The position numbers and the translations under genes were made by a program. Below, one piece after another: positions 1-5,022 of a stretch of 5,022 nt of DNA. The notes below the pieces were generated by a model. It saw nothing but the letters and a program-made list of their open reading frames with translations. It did no database searches and was not told the DNA's origin. Each line of letters begins with the position of its first letter. Within the stretch, counting starts at the first letter, position 1. Origin of the DNA: Oscillospiraceae bacterium (GTDB lineage Bacteria; Bacillota; Clostridia; Oscillospirales; Oscillospiraceae); the NCBI GenBank assembly GCA_031280855.1, contig JAITGH010000109.1, positions 1 through 5,022 of the forward strand. Direction: 5' to 3'.

Positions 1-3000
1 TCCGGCGCGGCGGACGAGATTATCCGCAAGACGGGTACGGAGACGAAGAAGTCGAGCGTGGAGGCTGAGCTTGTGAAGCTGAAGACCTCGCACCCGTACG
101 CGTACCGCGCTCACTTGGATATCGACGCGCTGCTGCGCGACGTGACGAACTTCGCGAGGCGGCTGGTTCAGCAGACGGGCACGTACACGATCGAGGAGTA
201 CAAGCGAGCGCTGCGGTTCGTGAGCACCTTGCACGACGCGAAGATCTACGTACCGGACAGCGCGCTTGCGGAGGTGGCGGGCGCGTTTGGAGTGCGGCCT
301 CACGGGCTTGCGGCGAAGCTCGGCAGCACCGTCGGCGGGATAACAAGGGAGAAGTCGAGAGGCGTCGCGTTCGACGACGTTGCCAGGGTGCTCGGCGACT
401 TGATCCCGGAGGGGATACGCGGGCTTAGCGACGGTGCGGAGCAGTTCGCGGCGGTGATTGAGTGGCAGCGTCAGGTGACGCGGAGTCTTCTGGATCCGCT
501 GGGTGAGTCACAGCGCGGCGCGATCGATGAGGTGACGAATCTGGTTATGACTCAGCTGTTTGAGGCGAGCGAGGACTTAGAGAACTCTAAGCTTGGGGTA
601 AAGGCGAAGGATCGACGCGACTACCTCAGCGACGAGCTGAAGCGGCTGAAACGTCGGCGCGAGCGCGAGGTGAAGCGTTTGGGTACGCTTGCGAGCGAGA
701 TAACGGCGGCTCGGGCGCGTGAGAAGGCGGCGACGCGGGAACGTGCGGAACGCGAGTCGCTGCTGAAGATATTGAAGCGGCTGCAGCGCGTTAAGAAGGC
801 GGGCAAGCCGACGAAGGAGCTGATCGCGGATCTCGTCGCGGACATCGACACGGCGGCGGTGCGGATGACCGGGAAGAACGTGCGCAACCTGCTGGAACAG
901 AAAGCGTTCTTTGACCGGCTGATAGAGGAGGATCCGGAGTATGTGCCCGATCCGGGGATCATGCGGAACATCGACCGGCTGAACAAGCGGCATATCGCGG
1001 ACTTCGACATGGACGACGTGCGGGCGCTTCTGGATACGCTGCGGAACCTTGAGGCGGAGATCCATAACAACAATCGGCTGCTGGCTAAGGAGAACGCGAG
1101 GAATCTTGCAATCGCGGCGGCGGAGACTCAGCTGGCGATCGAGCAATCGAACGGGCTGGTTGGTCCGAAGGCGGTTCGGACGTTCAATAGGCTTTTTACC
1201 TCGAGCGAGCTGAGTCCGCAATCGATGGCGGACATGGTGACGGGTTATAAGGACGATAACCCGCTGAGCCAAGCGATGAAAGCGATAACGAACGGGCAGA
1301 TCCGGGCGCGGCAGTTCGAGCAGGAGTCGCTTGGGCGCTTCGACCGCTGGATCAACGATAAAGAGTTCGCGAAGGGGTTCCGAGGCGCGGACGCGAGGCG
1401 GATCGAGGTGCCTGATATCAAGGACGCGGACGGCGAAGCGGTGTACCTGACGCCTGCGATGCTGGTTGGGCTGTGGCTTCAGACTCGGAATCAGGCGAAT
1501 ATGGATCACATCGAGAATGGCGGCGTGACGATCCCGGCGTGGAAGTATTACGCTCGGGGCGATATAAAGGAGGCGCTGGCAAGAGGCGCGGATCGCGTGC
1601 CGTTTACCAAGCGCGACATCGAGGCGTTTGCGACGCGGCATCTTACTGCATCGGAGCGTGCGTTCGGCGAGGCGGTGATGCACTATTTTGACTCTGAGAC
1701 GAAGACTGCGATCAATGAGGTCAGCACGATTCTGAACGGGTTTGAACGCGCGGAGGTTGAGAACTACTACCCGATCATGACGGACAGCGTGTGGCGGAGA
1801 CAGAACGAGAACTCGTTCGCCGTGGAGTGGACAGAGACGGGTGCGCCGATGACGATCGAGCAGGTGAATCCCGCGAACAAGGGTATGCTTAAGGAGCGCG
1901 TGGCGGGTTCGAAGAACCCTGTGATCCTGCTTGACGTGACGGACGTGGTGAAGCGGTCGGCTCGCGACGTTGGGAGCTATATCGGGCTTGCGATCCCGTA
2001 CCGCGACTACAGCCGGTTGATGGGTTATGTTCACGGGAAGAGCGGCGTCAATATCGGGCGGACTTTGAAGCACAAGTACAGCGTGAAGACTTATGAGTAC
2101 TTTGAGGACTTCAAGAAAGACTTGGCGAAGCCGAGGAAGACGGGGGCGGGCACGCTGGAGACTCCGCTGGGAGAGCTGGACGTGCAGTCGAACGCGATAA
2201 CGGCGGCGCTTAGCGCGAATGTGGGCACGGCGATCAAGCAGGCGGCGGGCTATACGATGGCGGCGGGCGAGCTTGGGTGGAAGGCGACTCTGGGTGCGCT
2301 TGGGAAGTTCGGCACGGTTGACCGGACGCTGATCGGGAAGTATACGCCTCTGCTTTGGGAGCGTATGCTGGGCTATAGCAGCAACCTGTTCGAGTACAAC
2401 GGCGGACTGACGCAGCGCGTACCGTGGCTGATGGGCTGGCTGCAGCGGCTTGACAGCGCGTTCGTTGCGAAGATATGGAAGGCGGCCGAGTTGTGGGTGC
2501 AGGACAACGAGAAAGCGTTGGATCCGGGCGGCGACGCGTACTATCGCCGGGTTGCGGAACGGTTCAACGACGCGGTGCTGGCGACTCAGGTGACCGGCTA
2601 CACCGCGACGAAGGCGGGCGCGTTGCGGAGCGCGAACCCACTGATGGGCGTGTTCACGCTGTTCCAGGGTCAGAGCAAGACTCAGTTCAATCTGTTGTTT
2701 CAGTCGTGGGGCAACCTGCAAGCGCGTGCGGCGGACTACAAGTATGAGAATACCGAGGAAAACCTGAAGCGATTGCAGGCGGCAAAGAAGCGGTTCGCGG
2801 ACAGCGTGGGCGCGGTGGCGTTCAGCGGCATCCAGTTTGGCGTGCTCAGCGTGTTGTCGAAGCTGCTATTGCGCCGCGACGACGAGCTTCGCGACGAGGA
2901 CGATAAGCTGTCGCTTGGTGCGATGGCGAAGTCGGCGGGGATGGAGGCGTTTGGGACTTTGACGGGTATGGTGACGTTCGGGTCGGAGCTGTCGGATATG

Positions 3001-3762
3001 ACGTTCGCGGCGCTTGGGCAGAAGAAGTGGTATGACATCGAGATGATGGGAACGGGCGCGATAAACGACCTGTACAACAGCGCGTCACGGCTTCAGAGCG
3101 CGATGGGCGAGGACAAATACGGCGGGGTGAAGGTGTACGCGGCGGCTCGTGCGGTTATCGAGGCGGCAGGATCGGCGCTGGGGATTCCGACGGGCAACCT
3201 ATTGAAGAACGCGGAGGCGGTATTCCGGCACGGGCTGACGGCGGTGTACGGAGAAGAGGAGGGCGACTCGATCTATAAGCTGCTGGTCGCGGATAGTGAC
3301 GCTGAGGTCAAGGCGGAGGTGTACAAGGCGTACAAGTCGTCGGGTTACGAAGAGAGCGCGGAGTATCGGCGGCGGCTGGCGGCGGCGGAGGATCGCGGGA
3401 TCGACGAGTCCGCCGTGCGGACGTACATACGCGGGAAGATGAAAGAGGAGCCGGACTATATCAAGCGGTACGAGAGTGAGCTTGCGAAGCTTGGCGTAGT
3501 TGCGGACGGCGACGGGTATCGCATGAGCACTCGGTACTGGGCGCAGCTTGACGCGAACCAACAAAAGAACGCTGCGGACGAGGCGATCGCCCTGGCGTGG
3601 TACCGTGCGCTCGGGACGGAGCAGAGCTTCTGGTACACGACGAACAAGGGTGGGAAGCGCGAGCTGATCAGCACATTGAAGTGGACGGTTAAAGCCGGTG
3701 AAGAGATGGCGCGGCTTGGGATCAGGAGCTGGGGGGACTATATCGCCTTGAGGCGGCTGTAA
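1..3762 (+). CDS. Giant phage virion-associated / polyvalent protein, LPD38-like (5' partial)
   Basis: The frame is open from the first base, so the gene starts upstream. A GTG at 58 has no convincing ribosome binding site and is probably internal. Counting residues from base 1, about 206-260 are a highly charged coiled coil (Lys/Arg/Glu rich). A helical segment follows, then a mid-domain with LTPAM (483), ENGGVTIP (about 506-512) and NEVS...NYYPI (572-592), patterns I associate with large Firmicutes phage proteins. Around 740-747 there is NVGTAIKQ, and at 879-897 NPLMG...TLFQGQSKTQFN, which resembles the LPD38 (large polyvalent protein-associated domain 38) core. Hydrophobic stretches at 935-957 and 980-1006 could insert into or perforate a membrane. 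The C-terminus is charged and helical. No catalytic motif was recognised in the visible part, although such proteins often carry enzymatic domains further N-terminal. The likely role, inferred from family context, is a virion-internal or ejected protein that enters the host with phage DNA. Phage origin is fairly sure; the LPD38 name is from memory of the family and needs a profile search. Confidence 0.85.
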   Translation, partial: SGAADEIIRKTGTETKKSSVEAELVKLKTSHPYAYRAHLDIDALLRDVTNFARRLVQQTGTYTIEEYKRALRFVSTLHDAKIYVPDSALAEVAGAFGVRPHGLAAKLGSTVGGITREKSRGVAFDDVARVLGDLIPEGIRGLSDGAEQFAAVIEWQRQVTRSLLDPLGESQRGAIDEVTNLVMTQLFEASEDLENSKLGVKAKDRRDYLSDELKRLKRRREREVKRLGTLASEITAARAREKAATRERAERESLLKILKRLQRVKKAGKPTKELIADLVADIDTAAVRMTGKNVRNLLEQKAFFDRLIEEDPEYVPDPGIMRNIDRLNKRHIADFDMDDVRALLDTLRNLEAEIHNNNRLLAKENARNLAIAAAETQLAIEQSNGLVGPKAVRTFNRLFTSSELSPQSMADMVTGYKDDNPLSQAMKAITNGQIRARQFEQESLGRFDRWINDKEFAKGFRGADARRIEVPDIKDADGEAVYLTPAMLVGLWLQTRNQANMDHIENGGVTIPAWKYYARGDIKEALARGADRVPFTKRDIEAFATRHLTASERAFGEAVMHYFDSETKTAINEVSTILNGFERAEVENYYPIMTDSVWRRQNENSFAVEWTETGAPMTIEQVNPANKGMLKERVAGSKNPVILLDVTDVVKRSARDVGSYIGLAIPYRDYSRLMGYVHGKSGVNIGRTLKHKYSVKTYEYFEDFKKDLAKPRKTGAGTLETPLGELDVQSNAITAALSANVGTAIKQAAGYTMAAGELGWKATLGALGKFGTVDRTLIGKYTPLLWERMLGYSSNLFEYNGGLTQRVPWLMGWLQRLDSAFVAKIWKAAELWVQDNEKALDPGGDAYYRRVAERFNDAVLATQVTGYTATKAGALRSANPLMGVFTLFQGQSKTQFNLLFQSWGNLQARAADYKYENTEENLKRLQAAKKRFADSVGAVAFSGIQFGVLSVLSKLLLRRDDELRDEDDKLSLGAMAKSAGMEAFGTLTGMVTFGSELSDMTFAALGQKKWYDIEMMGTGAINDLYNSASRLQSAMGEDKYGGVKVYAAARAVIEAAGSALGIPTGNLLKNAEAVFRHGLTAVYGEEEGDSIYKLLVADSDAEVKAEVYKAYKSSGYEESAEYRRRLAAAEDRGIDESAVRTYIRGKMKEEPDYIKRYESELAKLGVVADGDGYRMSTRYWAQLDANQQKNAADEAIALAWYRALGTEQSFWYTTNKGGKRELISTLKWTVKAGEEMARLGIRSWGDYIALRRL

Positions 3763-3820
3763 GGCTCGGTGCCGGAGCAGACGGGGTACCGGCCGGCGTG
3801 ACGGCTGACGCCTGAGCCTT
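3761..3820 (+). other. Foldable segment at the 3' end of the virion gene (branched stem candidate)
   Basis: AAGGCTC at 3761-3767, overlapping the TAA stop codon, is the exact reverse complement of GAGCCTT at 3814-3820. The pairing can extend to nine pairs with one G-U (3761-3769 with 3812-3820). Inside it, GCCGG (3771-3775) can pair with CCGGC at 3789-3793 or 3793-3797, and GCGT (3796-3799) with ACGC (3808-3811). Together these allow a three-way-junction-like fold. It does not have tRNA features: there is no GTTCGA-type T loop. It may protect the mRNA 3' end or form part of a termination or packaging element. The base pairing is seen in the sequence; the function is inferred. Confidence 0.4.
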
Positions 3821-3829
3821 GAGTGGACG

Positions 3830-3869
3830 AGGATCGCGGGGCGCTTGGAGAGGCGTTCCGCGATCCTTT
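3830..3869 (+). terminator. Probable transcription terminator hairpin after the virion gene
   Basis: AGGATCGCGG (3830-3839) is a perfect reverse complement of CCGCGATCCT (3858-3867). The bases between them continue the helix: GGCGCTT (3840-3846) pairs with AGGCGTT (3851-3857) through four Watson-Crick and three G-U pairs, leaving a GGAG tetraloop (3847-3850). This gives an uninterrupted stem of about 17 pairs. Only TTT follows (3867-3869) before GCGCG, so it lacks the long U tract of a classic intrinsic terminator. It may be a weak or bidirectional terminator, an mRNA-stabilising hairpin, or a DNA-level palindrome. It lies 67 bases after the stop codon of the virion gene, where a terminator would be expected. 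Confidence 0.55.
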
Positions 3870-3893
3870 GCGCGTCATATCCGGCGGCGTATG

Positions 3894-4055
3894 CCTAACG
3901 GCGGGAGCGTTAGGAAAACGTTAGATCTAACGCGCGGCGCGTTAGGTCGTATTTCCGCGTCTTACGGCGGAGAAGCACTGGCGTTCTCGGGCTCTCGTGC
4001 ATATAGCATGCGACACAACCTAACGCAAAATCAACATTTATGCAGATTCCTAACG
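3894..4055. repeat. Array of seven CTAACG/CGTTAG half-sites
   Basis: CTAACG occurs at 3895-3900, 3927-3932, 4020-4025 and 4050-4055. Its reverse complement CGTTAG occurs at 3908-3913, 3919-3924 and 3940-3945. Most copies extend to CCTAACG or CGTTAGG. The first five are ordered: CCTAACG, a 7-base spacer, CGTTAGG, four A residues, the perfect 14-base palindrome CGTTAGATCTAACG (3919-3932), a 7-base spacer, and CGTTAGG. The two inverted pairs therefore share the same 7-base gap. The last two copies are isolated direct repeats 30 bases apart. I noticed no other copy in the window by eye. This is the arrangement of a multi-site binding platform for a dimeric DNA-binding protein; the protein is unknown. 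Confidence 0.75.
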
Positions 4056-4076
4056 GCACTTTAATGGCGTTTTTGT

Positions 4077-4125
4077 GACGCTTAAAGGCGTCGATGTTGC
4101 GTCACAATTGCGTCGATTGAGACGC
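4077..4125. repeat. Five GCGTC/GACGC boxes at an exact 11-base period
   Basis: GACGC starts at 4077, GCGTC at 4088, 4099 and 4110, and GACGC again at 4121, each start exactly 11 bases after the previous one. Three middle boxes in direct orientation are thus flanked by one inverted box on each side, every gap being six bases. Two of the direct boxes continue as GCGTCGAT. A longer inverted repeat, TTGTGACGC (4073-4081) with GCGTCACAA (4099-4107), is embedded in it. A period close to one helical turn places all boxes on the same face of the DNA, as in iterons or operator arrays. Protein binding is inferred; the spacing is directly visible. Confidence 0.7.
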
Positions 4126-4148
4126 TCGGCGGTGCTTGTAAAGGTGGT

Positions 4149-4179
4149 TAACATTACGCGTGTTGCATAACATTATGCG
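4149..4179. promoter_or_regulatory. Dyad and imperfect direct repeat upstream of the NERD gene (operator candidate)
   Basis: TAACATTACGCG (4149-4160) and TAACATTATGCG (4168-4179) are direct repeats differing at one base, with starts 19 bases apart. The second overlaps a dyad, GCATAA-CA-TTATGC (4165-4178), with perfect six-base arms. It sits about 75 bases ahead of the NERD start codon, in an AT-richer stretch just before the likely promoter area. This is a plausible position for a repressor or activator site. The binding protein is unknown. Confidence 0.4.
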
Positions 4180-4185
4180 CGATTG

Positions 4186-4215
4186 TTCCCTAAAGTGATA
4201 GGTTTTCGTTACGAT
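4186..4215 (+). promoter_or_regulatory. Weak candidate sigma-70-type promoter for the NERD gene
   Basis: TTCCCT (4186-4191) and TACGAT (4210-4215) are separated by 18 bases and match the -35 and -10 consensus at three and four of six positions. Transcription would start near 4222, about 30 bases before the NERD start codon. An alternative is an extended -10-like TGGTAATAA at 4219-4227. GTTTTC (4202-4207) and GAAAAC (4230-4235) form a small inverted repeat over the same area. A promoter is expected here because a hairpin separates this unit from the virion gene, but neither candidate is strong. Confidence 0.25.
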
Positions 4216-4236
4216 AAATGGTAATAAGGGAAAACG

Positions 4237-4244
4237 TAAGGAGG
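4237..4244 (+). promoter_or_regulatory. Strong ribosome binding site of the NERD gene
   Basis: TAAGGAGG is a near-perfect match to the anti-Shine-Dalgarno complement and lies eight bases before the ATG at 4253. It fixes the start codon of the NERD gene and suggests efficient translation in a host using classical Shine-Dalgarno signals. Confidence 0.85.
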
Positions 4245-4252
4245 CGGCGGAT

Positions 4253-4888
4253 ATGTGGATATTTGCGCTTGCGGGTGGTGTAATTCTTGGAGGAGTCACG
4301 CTGATTTGTGTATGGACTCGGCGCACTACGGAAGTGCCGCTATTTGACCGTCCTCATGACAATCCTCAAATCGGCGTAATACTGGAGATTGCGGTGGCTA
4401 ATCTTGCGTCTTGCGGTCGGCGCGGGTACTACGTTTTGCGTGACGTAACTATTCCGCGTGCATATGGCAAGAGCTCGCAAATTGACGTTATTCTGATCTA
4501 TCGCCATTGCATAATCGCGTTCGAATGCAAGAATTGGAGCGGCGCGGTAAGCGGAAAGCATGAAGGAGAGTGGACGCAGACTCTTTCCAACGGAGCTGTC
4601 TACTCTCACACTAACCCTATAAAACAGAATGCCGGACACGCCGCTGCGGTCCGAGAATATCTGGACAACAGTATCGGGATTAAACCCTATATTCATTCTG
4701 TGATTGTGTTCGGACCCAATTGCACACTTGGAGCTGTTTCGGCTCCGAGTTGGAAGCAATGCGTGATTCGCATTGACGAGCTGTTGGACGAGATCGAACG
4801 CACTGTAAAGACCGGCAAACTAAGTATAAATGCGGAACAAAACTATAATGCGTTGGTCGGTTGTGCGAAGTATCACATACCGGGTTGA
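4253..4888 (+). CDS. Membrane-anchored NERD (nuclease-related) domain protein
   Basis: This 211-residue protein begins with a hydrophobic segment (residues about 3-21, followed by WTRR), so it is probably anchored in the membrane with its domain in the cytoplasm. The rest matches the NERD pattern, a PD-(D/E)XK-type nuclease fold. It has GVILE (41-45) in place of the usual GxxGE, then YYVLRDVTIP (59-68), QID (76-78) with the acidic metal ligand, FECKNWSG (90-97) with the E91-x-K93 pair, W107, and NPIKQN (121-126). A hydrophobic strand around 150-153 (VIVF) also fits. All predicted catalytic positions (E45, D78, E91, K93) are present, so it may be an active nuclease, though the family's biochemistry is poorly known and its substrate cannot be told. 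The ATG is set by a strong ribosome binding site. The gene is clearly AT-richer than the virion gene: bases 4801-4860 have 25 G/C of 60, against 43 of 60 at 3121-3180. This points to separate acquisition, as for a phage moron or defence-type cargo gene. Confidence 0.88.
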   Translation: MWIFALAGGVILGGVTLICVWTRRTTEVPLFDRPHDNPQIGVILEIAVANLASCGRRGYYVLRDVTIPRAYGKSSQIDVILIYRHCIIAFECKNWSGAVSGKHEGEWTQTLSNGAVYSHTNPIKQNAGHAAAVREYLDNSIGIKPYIHSVIVFGPNCTLGAVSAPSWKQCVIRIDELLDEIERTVKTGKLSINAEQNYNALVGCAKYHIPG

Positions 4889-4900
4889 TTGGGGGATGGC

Positions 4901-5022
4901 GTGGAGATTTTGTTAACCGATTATATCCGCAAAAACGGGCGCAGAGAGAGCTCGGCGCGGCATCAGCTGGCTTGCGGACGGTTCAAGACGGCGCATAAGG
5001 TGAACGCTCGTTGGTGGATCGA
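4901..5022 (+). CDS. Probable small helix-turn-helix (excisionase-like) DNA-binding protein, 3' partial
   Basis: A frame opens at GTG 4901, 12 bases after the NERD stop codon, preceded by GGGGGAT at a suitable distance, and continues past the window edge. The 40 visible codons start V/M-EILLTDYIRKNGR and go on to RESSARHQLACGRFKTAHKV and NARWWI. This fits a family of small phage and mobile-element proteins with a pattern like 'YaekhGrs..tVRqk...GgFkTA.KiGRdWlI', a MerR/excisionase-type winged helix-turn-helix whose conserved G-x-F-K-T-A and W-x-I close the motif. Its role would be DNA binding, as a regulator or recombination directionality factor. An ATG at 4896 in another frame runs into a stop after six codons, so GTG is preferred. 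The close spacing suggests co-transcription with the NERD gene. Family assignment is from pattern memory on a partial protein. Confidence 0.6.
   Translation, partial: MEILLTDYIRKNGRRESSARHQLACGRFKTAHKVNARWWI

Larger units (their letters stand above)
3763..4252. other. Long structured non-coding region between virion gene and NERD gene
   Basis: This 490-base gap contains no gene I can support. The open frame at 3819-4064 starts at a TTG without a ribosome binding site and runs through a perfect hairpin and the CTAACG array, so it is not credible. The left part (to about 3990) is GC-rich like the upstream gene, while the right part (about 4010-4240) is AT-richer. In order it holds a foldable 3' segment, a strong hairpin, a CTAACG/CGTTAG array, a GCGTC/GACGC array with an 11-base period, a dyad, and the ribosome binding site of the NERD gene. 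The density of ordered repeats suggests a control region, origin or recombination site rather than neutral spacer. Confidence 0.8.

Noticed and set aside
58..60. GTG as the true start of the large gene
   Set aside because: There is no clear Shine-Dalgarno sequence before it and the frame stays open to the first base of the window, so an upstream start is more likely.
577..2721. A 714-codon open frame on the minus strand, antisense to the virion gene
   Set aside because: Its translation is rich in Arg, Leu, Pro and His with no recognisable domain. It is explained by the strong G/C third-position bias of the sense gene, which removes stop codons from the mirrored frame. The sense frame carries clear phage-protein motifs.
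3763..3829. A tRNA gene or attachment site in a tRNA end just after the virion gene
   Set aside because: The paired ends and GC content suggested a cloverleaf, but there is no T-loop GTTCGA motif and no seven-base anticodon loop arrangement.
3819..4064. An 81-codon open frame in the intergenic region
   Set aside because: It starts at TTG with no ribosome binding site, and runs through the terminator-like hairpin and the CTAACG array. Its protein is Arg/Ser/Gly rich without a recognisable fold.
4052..4074. Possible intrinsic terminator: an imperfect short stem (AACG-CA with TG-CGTT) followed by five T residues
   Set aside because: The stem has only six pairs with an internal mismatch, and there is no gene just upstream for it to terminate. 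It overlaps the last CTAACG site and is probably coincidental.
3894..4179. A CRISPR array
   Set aside because: The repeats are only 5-14 bases long, appear in both orientations and lack unique spacers of 30-40 bases, so they are binding-site-type repeats instead.
4102..4326. A 74-codon minus-strand open frame across the NERD promoter and start
   Set aside because: It overlaps the regulatory region and the NERD N-terminus, has no recognisable domain, and the NERD gene is firmly supported on the other strand.

Overview
The window looks like part of a bacteriophage or integrated prophage, read left to right on the + strand. The host is probably a Gram-positive gut-type Clostridia or other Bacillota. 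That inference rests on a textbook AAGGAGG ribosome binding site, an LPD38-like giant phage protein of the kind I associate with Firmicutes phages, and a small helix-turn-helix protein typical of such phages. The exact host cannot be named from this sequence.

Layout. Positions 1-3762 hold the 3' part (1253 visible residues) of a very large, GC-rich gene for a probable virion-associated or polyvalent phage protein. Its start lies to the left of the window. Positions 3763-4252 are a 490-base non-coding stretch with unusually dense structure: a 3' structured segment (3761-3820), a 17-bp hairpin that probably terminates the big gene (3830-3867), seven CTAACG/CGTTAG half-sites (3895-4055), five GCGTC/GACGC boxes at an exact 11-base period (4077-4125), and a dyad plus imperfect repeat (4149-4179) just ahead of the next gene. 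Positions 4253-4888 encode a 211-residue membrane-anchored protein with a NERD (nuclease-related) domain. It is followed after 12 bases by the first 40 codons of a probable helix-turn-helix DNA-binding protein (4901 to the window end).

How the parts relate. The big gene and the NERD/HTH pair appear to be separate transcription units, divided by a strong hairpin and a regulatory-looking region. The NERD gene is visibly less GC-rich than the virion gene and sits beside a late structural gene, as a moron or accessory cargo gene would. The most interesting unexplained elements are the two ordered repeat arrays in the intergenic region. They look like multi-site protein-binding platforms (operator, partition, replication or recombination site), but their binding proteins cannot be identified here.
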